This document shows positions 36,920 through 39,257 of a DNA stretch of 39,257 bases, piece by piece (positions within the stretch are counted from its first letter, which is position 1; each line of letters begins with the position of its first letter). The DNA is taken from the IMG/VR virus record IMGVR_UViG_3300050014_000489, positions 1-39,257 of that record, one strand, 5' to 3'. The notes beneath the pieces are model-generated. The model had not been told where the DNA came from and ran no database searches. It saw only the letters and a list, made by a program, of their open reading frames with translations. Both the position numbers and the translations under genes were made by a program. This DNA comes from a virus.

Positions 36920-38586
36920 AGGATGTAAATTCCGGGTGTTGGTTCGGTTTTGATGGTGGCCACAGCCCGGCCCAGTGCCATCAGCATGGCCATGGGGCCG
37001 TCGATCTTGTTTTCGGCTCGCTCTTTGGTGGGTGAACGCAGTTCGTTGAACTTGCTGATCTTGACTACCAGGTTGCTCACCATCCAGGTCATGACGGGGT
37101 TACCGTCGAATTTCAGTTTTTTCTCAAGCACCAGGTTCTCTACCTGGATCAGTGGTGGCGTGAAGAACAGCGCCCGCTGCGCAATCTCTACCAGCGGCAG
37201 GCCTTCTTCAATCAACTTGCCGGCGAAATACATACTCAACGCAGGGTCAAACGCGATTTCCTGCATGTTAAATAGTTTGCAATCGCTGCGCATGTCTTCA
37301 GCCAACACATCAAAGTCGGTGATATCTCCGTCGGTGACCTGCACATAGCCAGACCGTGCCCATCCGCTCAGATGCGCATTGCCGCTTTCCTGCACTGCCA
37401 GCTCGTTTAAGTACAGACGTGTGAACACGTACCAGGTCCCGGCACGCTCAAAAACTTTGACGTAAGCGGCAAAGTCTTTCTTTTGCGCAAGGTCCAGACC
37501 CGCCCAGCACTTTTCTCCAGCAAAGTCGCTGATCTGCAGGCTGGTATCTGCGCAGCGCTCCCATGCCCGCATATCCATCCAAGGACTTTCGCCATTGACC
37601 CAGACGTTCAGGCGCTTGGTTAAAAAGTTGTTAAGGGCGCTAGGCATGGCAGCGGCCTTGCGGGCGGCGGCCTCCATGTCGTCCTGCAGTACCGAGATCT
37701 GCCAGTTCGGGTTCGCTTTTGACCAGGTGGACGCATCGTTGGGGTCATCGCTTTCGTCAATCGTGTAGATCACGCCGAACATCGTGGGGTCTTCGATTAC
37801 CCGGTCCAAAATCTTTGTGATGTGCGTGCGCCGCTCATAACAAATTCCGCTGCGATCGGTGCCGGCAGTGGTGATCAACCATAGGATTGACTGCTCACGA
37901 GCGCCCCGCGCGGTGTCGATCACGTCGTACAGATCGCGTTTTTTATGTGCATGCAGTTCATCAATCACCGCGCAATGGACATTCAATCCATCCTGTGTAC
38001 TGGCCTCGGCCGACAGCGGAGAAAACTTGCTCGACGTGTGCGCCACTGTGATGCTGTGCGTCAGGATGGCTACGCCCAGATAGGTACGCATGTCGGGCGT
38101 GCGCTCGGCCATGGCCTTGGCATCGTCAAACACGATACGCGCCTGGTCGCGCGTAGTAGCCGCGCTGTAGACCTCGGCACCATGCTCGCCGTCGGCTGAC
38201 AACATGTACAAGGCGATGCCACTGGACAGTGCGCTCTTGCCGTTCTTGCGCGGTACCTCGATGTAGACCTCGCGGAAGCGGCGCAGGCCAGTGTCTCGGT
38301 GAACCCAGCCGAATACGGTGGTCACAATGAAGCATTGCCACGCTTCCAGCTCGATCAGCCGGCGCTCACGGGCCCACTTGCCTTTGATATGCGGCAGCAG
38401 CTCAATAAATTCACAAGGGCGCCCGGCTTTGGTCTCGTCAAATACCCAGGGCCAAGCGGCACTGGGCTCTCGCTGAAGATCAGCCAGTTGACGATCAACA
38501 GTCAGGCGCGTCCATTTGCAGGCCGGGATCTCGCCCGCGGCCACCTGCTGCGCATAGGTCTGCGCAGCTAAAACATATTTGTTCAC
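36916..38586 (-). CDS. terL: Terminase large subunit
   Basis: 556 residues. ATPase: Walker A EVPRKNGKSALSSGIALY, Walker B CAVIDELHAH, and ILWLITTAGTD (motif III-like). Nuclease: CWAGLDLAQKKDFAAYV, VTDGDITDFDVLAEDM, EIAFDPA and DGPMAMLMALGRAV. It is a P27-partnered HK97-type terminase and drives DNA into the prohead. Followed by the portal gene by overlap. Confidence 0.95.
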   Translation of the reverse strand: MNKYVLAAQTYAQQVAAGEIPACKWTRLTVDRQLADLQREPSAAWPWVFDETKAGRPCEFIELLPHIKGKWARERRLIELEAWQCFIVTTVFGWVHRDTGLRRFREVYIEVPRKNGKSALSSGIALYMLSADGEHGAEVYSAATTRDQARIVFDDAKAMAERTPDMRTYLGVAILTHSITVAHTSSKFSPLSAEASTQDGLNVHCAVIDELHAHKKRDLYDVIDTARGAREQSILWLITTAGTDRSGICYERRTHITKILDRVIEDPTMFGVIYTIDESDDPNDASTWSKANPNWQISVLQDDMEAAARKAAAMPSALNNFLTKRLNVWVNGESPWMDMRAWERCADTSLQISDFAGEKCWAGLDLAQKKDFAAYVKVFERAGTWYVFTRLYLNELAVQESGNAHLSGWARSGYVQVTDGDITDFDVLAEDMRSDCKLFNMQEIAFDPALSMYFAGKLIEEGLPLVEIAQRALFFTPPLIQVENLVLEKKLKFDGNPVMTWMVSNLVVKISKFNELRSPTKERAENKIDGPMAMLMALGRAVATIKTEPTPGIYIL

Positions 38587-38594
38587 GGCTCTAA

Positions 38595-39161
38595 CTACGG
38601 CACCAGCGCGAAGCGGGCGAAGCCGCTGGGCGCATTGGGGGCCGCATCGATACCCGGCAGTGTGGGCTGCACATAGTTTGATGGCTGCACCCGGCCCCGC
38701 GCTGCTGGGCTCAGGCCAAAGTGCATCAGGTAACGGTTGACCTGCTCGCGGTGGGACTTGATCAACTGTACGATCACGCTTTGCTGCGCATAGCCGCTGG
38801 GTGTGACGCTGTAGCTGGCGGCATAAACAGCGTCTGGGTAAATCATTGGGGCGCTCGGGTTGTCGACCAACCTGTTCACGATGCCATTGAAAGCAGTCTC
38901 CAGCTCAGACAGCCGGCCCACAGCCTGGCAATACAGCGCCAGAGCAGCACGGTCCAGGCCACTGATAAGACCCAACTCTTCCAGCAGCGGCGTGATACGT
39001 TTCCATTCCTTGCGAGCCTCAAGGCCCAGGTGCTTTGGCGCACTGGGCGTCTCTACCCGGGGGTTGACGCCATCAGCAAGATTCAGCGAGCGTTTGCCTG
39101 GATTGCCTTCCAGTAATTTCAGCGCGGCCGGCTTCGGCAGCGGTCCGCGTGATCCCGACAT
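38595..39161 (-). CDS. terS: Terminase small subunit, P27 family
   Basis: 188 residues. N-terminal MSGSRGPLPKPAALKLLEGNPGKR is the P27 hallmark, then AEKEW-like EARKEWKRITPLLEELGLISGLDRAALALYCQAV, and QQSVIVQLIKSHREQVNRYLMHFGLSPAAR. AAGGAA lies 6 bases before ATG 39161. It recognises the packaging site and recruits the large subunit. Only 96 bases remain to the right edge; in them I see no complete gene, though one minus-strand frame is open. Confidence 0.93.
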   Translation of the reverse strand: MSGSRGPLPKPAALKLLEGNPGKRSLNLADGVNPRVETPSAPKHLGLEARKEWKRITPLLEELGLISGLDRAALALYCQAVGRLSELETAFNGIVNRLVDNPSAPMIYPDAVYAASYSVTPSGYAQQSVIVQLIKSHREQVNRYLMHFGLSPAARGRVQPSNYVQPTLPGIDAAPNAPSGFARFALVP

Positions 39162-39257
39162 GATGATTTCCTTACTCTGTTATTGATAGCTGCGTAGTCA
39201 AATGCACCGTGGGCTGGATACCCCTCCCCCCGAAACCTGCGCGTGTAAAAATTTGGT

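Overview
The window looks like an almost complete temperate phage genome from a Burkholderiales (betaproteobacterial) host. It has high GC, dense genes with many ATGA/TGATG overlaps, an HK97-type head module (P27 small terminase, large terminase, portal, ClpP-like protease, capsid) joined to a Mu-type contractile tail (sheath, tube, gp43-gp48 baseplate), as in SfV-like hybrid myoviruses. A half tRNA-Cys next to the integrase lies inside the phage gene order, between int and the lysis genes. This is where attP sits in a non-integrated genome, so the sequence is probably a free or circularised phage cut within its HNH-terS junction.

Layout. 1-5.4 kb (minus strand): leftward early genes running from a YdaS/Cro-like regulator and a CII-like regulator through a VapE-type primase-helicase to a Q-like antiterminator, a terminator and a truncated HNH gene. 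5.4-6.6 kb: immunity region with a repressor, a zinc-ribbon membrane protein and two divergent early promoters carrying the same 14-bp palindromic operator (ATACCTTGAGGTAT). 6.6-14.1 kb (plus strand): a translationally coupled early operon ending in a ParB-like protein, a DUF4406-like protein and an excisionase-like protein. 14.1-15.6 kb: convergent integrase, attP with candidate arm sites, and terminators. 15.6-39.2 kb (minus strand): late operon from terminase to lysis genes.

The main discovery is that this one phage carries two separate diversity-generating retroelements (DGRs). DGR-A (8.1-10.9 kb, plus strand) lies in the repressor-controlled early operon: two DUF1566-like C-type-lectin target genes, each with a variable repeat (VR), a 42-residue membrane peptide, an Avd-like protein, a template repeat (TR) and a reverse transcriptase (RT). 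Both VRs differ from TR-A at 11 positions, all adenines in the TR. DGR-B (17.6-20.5 kb, minus strand) sits in the tail-fibre region in the BPP-1 order: Mtd-like target with VR, Avd, TR, RT. VR-B differs from TR-B at 12 of 148 positions, again all template adenines. The two RTs are of different lineages and the TRs are unrelated.

How it works together (inference): the repressor silences both early promoters during lysogeny. On entry or induction the leftward operon supplies replication proteins and Q, while the rightward operon supplies DGR-A and Xis. Q would carry late transcription through at least six intrinsic terminators spaced along the late strand. DGR-B diversifies the receptor-binding protein. 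What DGR-A diversifies is unknown: its targets are small, have no signal peptide and are not in the virion gene block.
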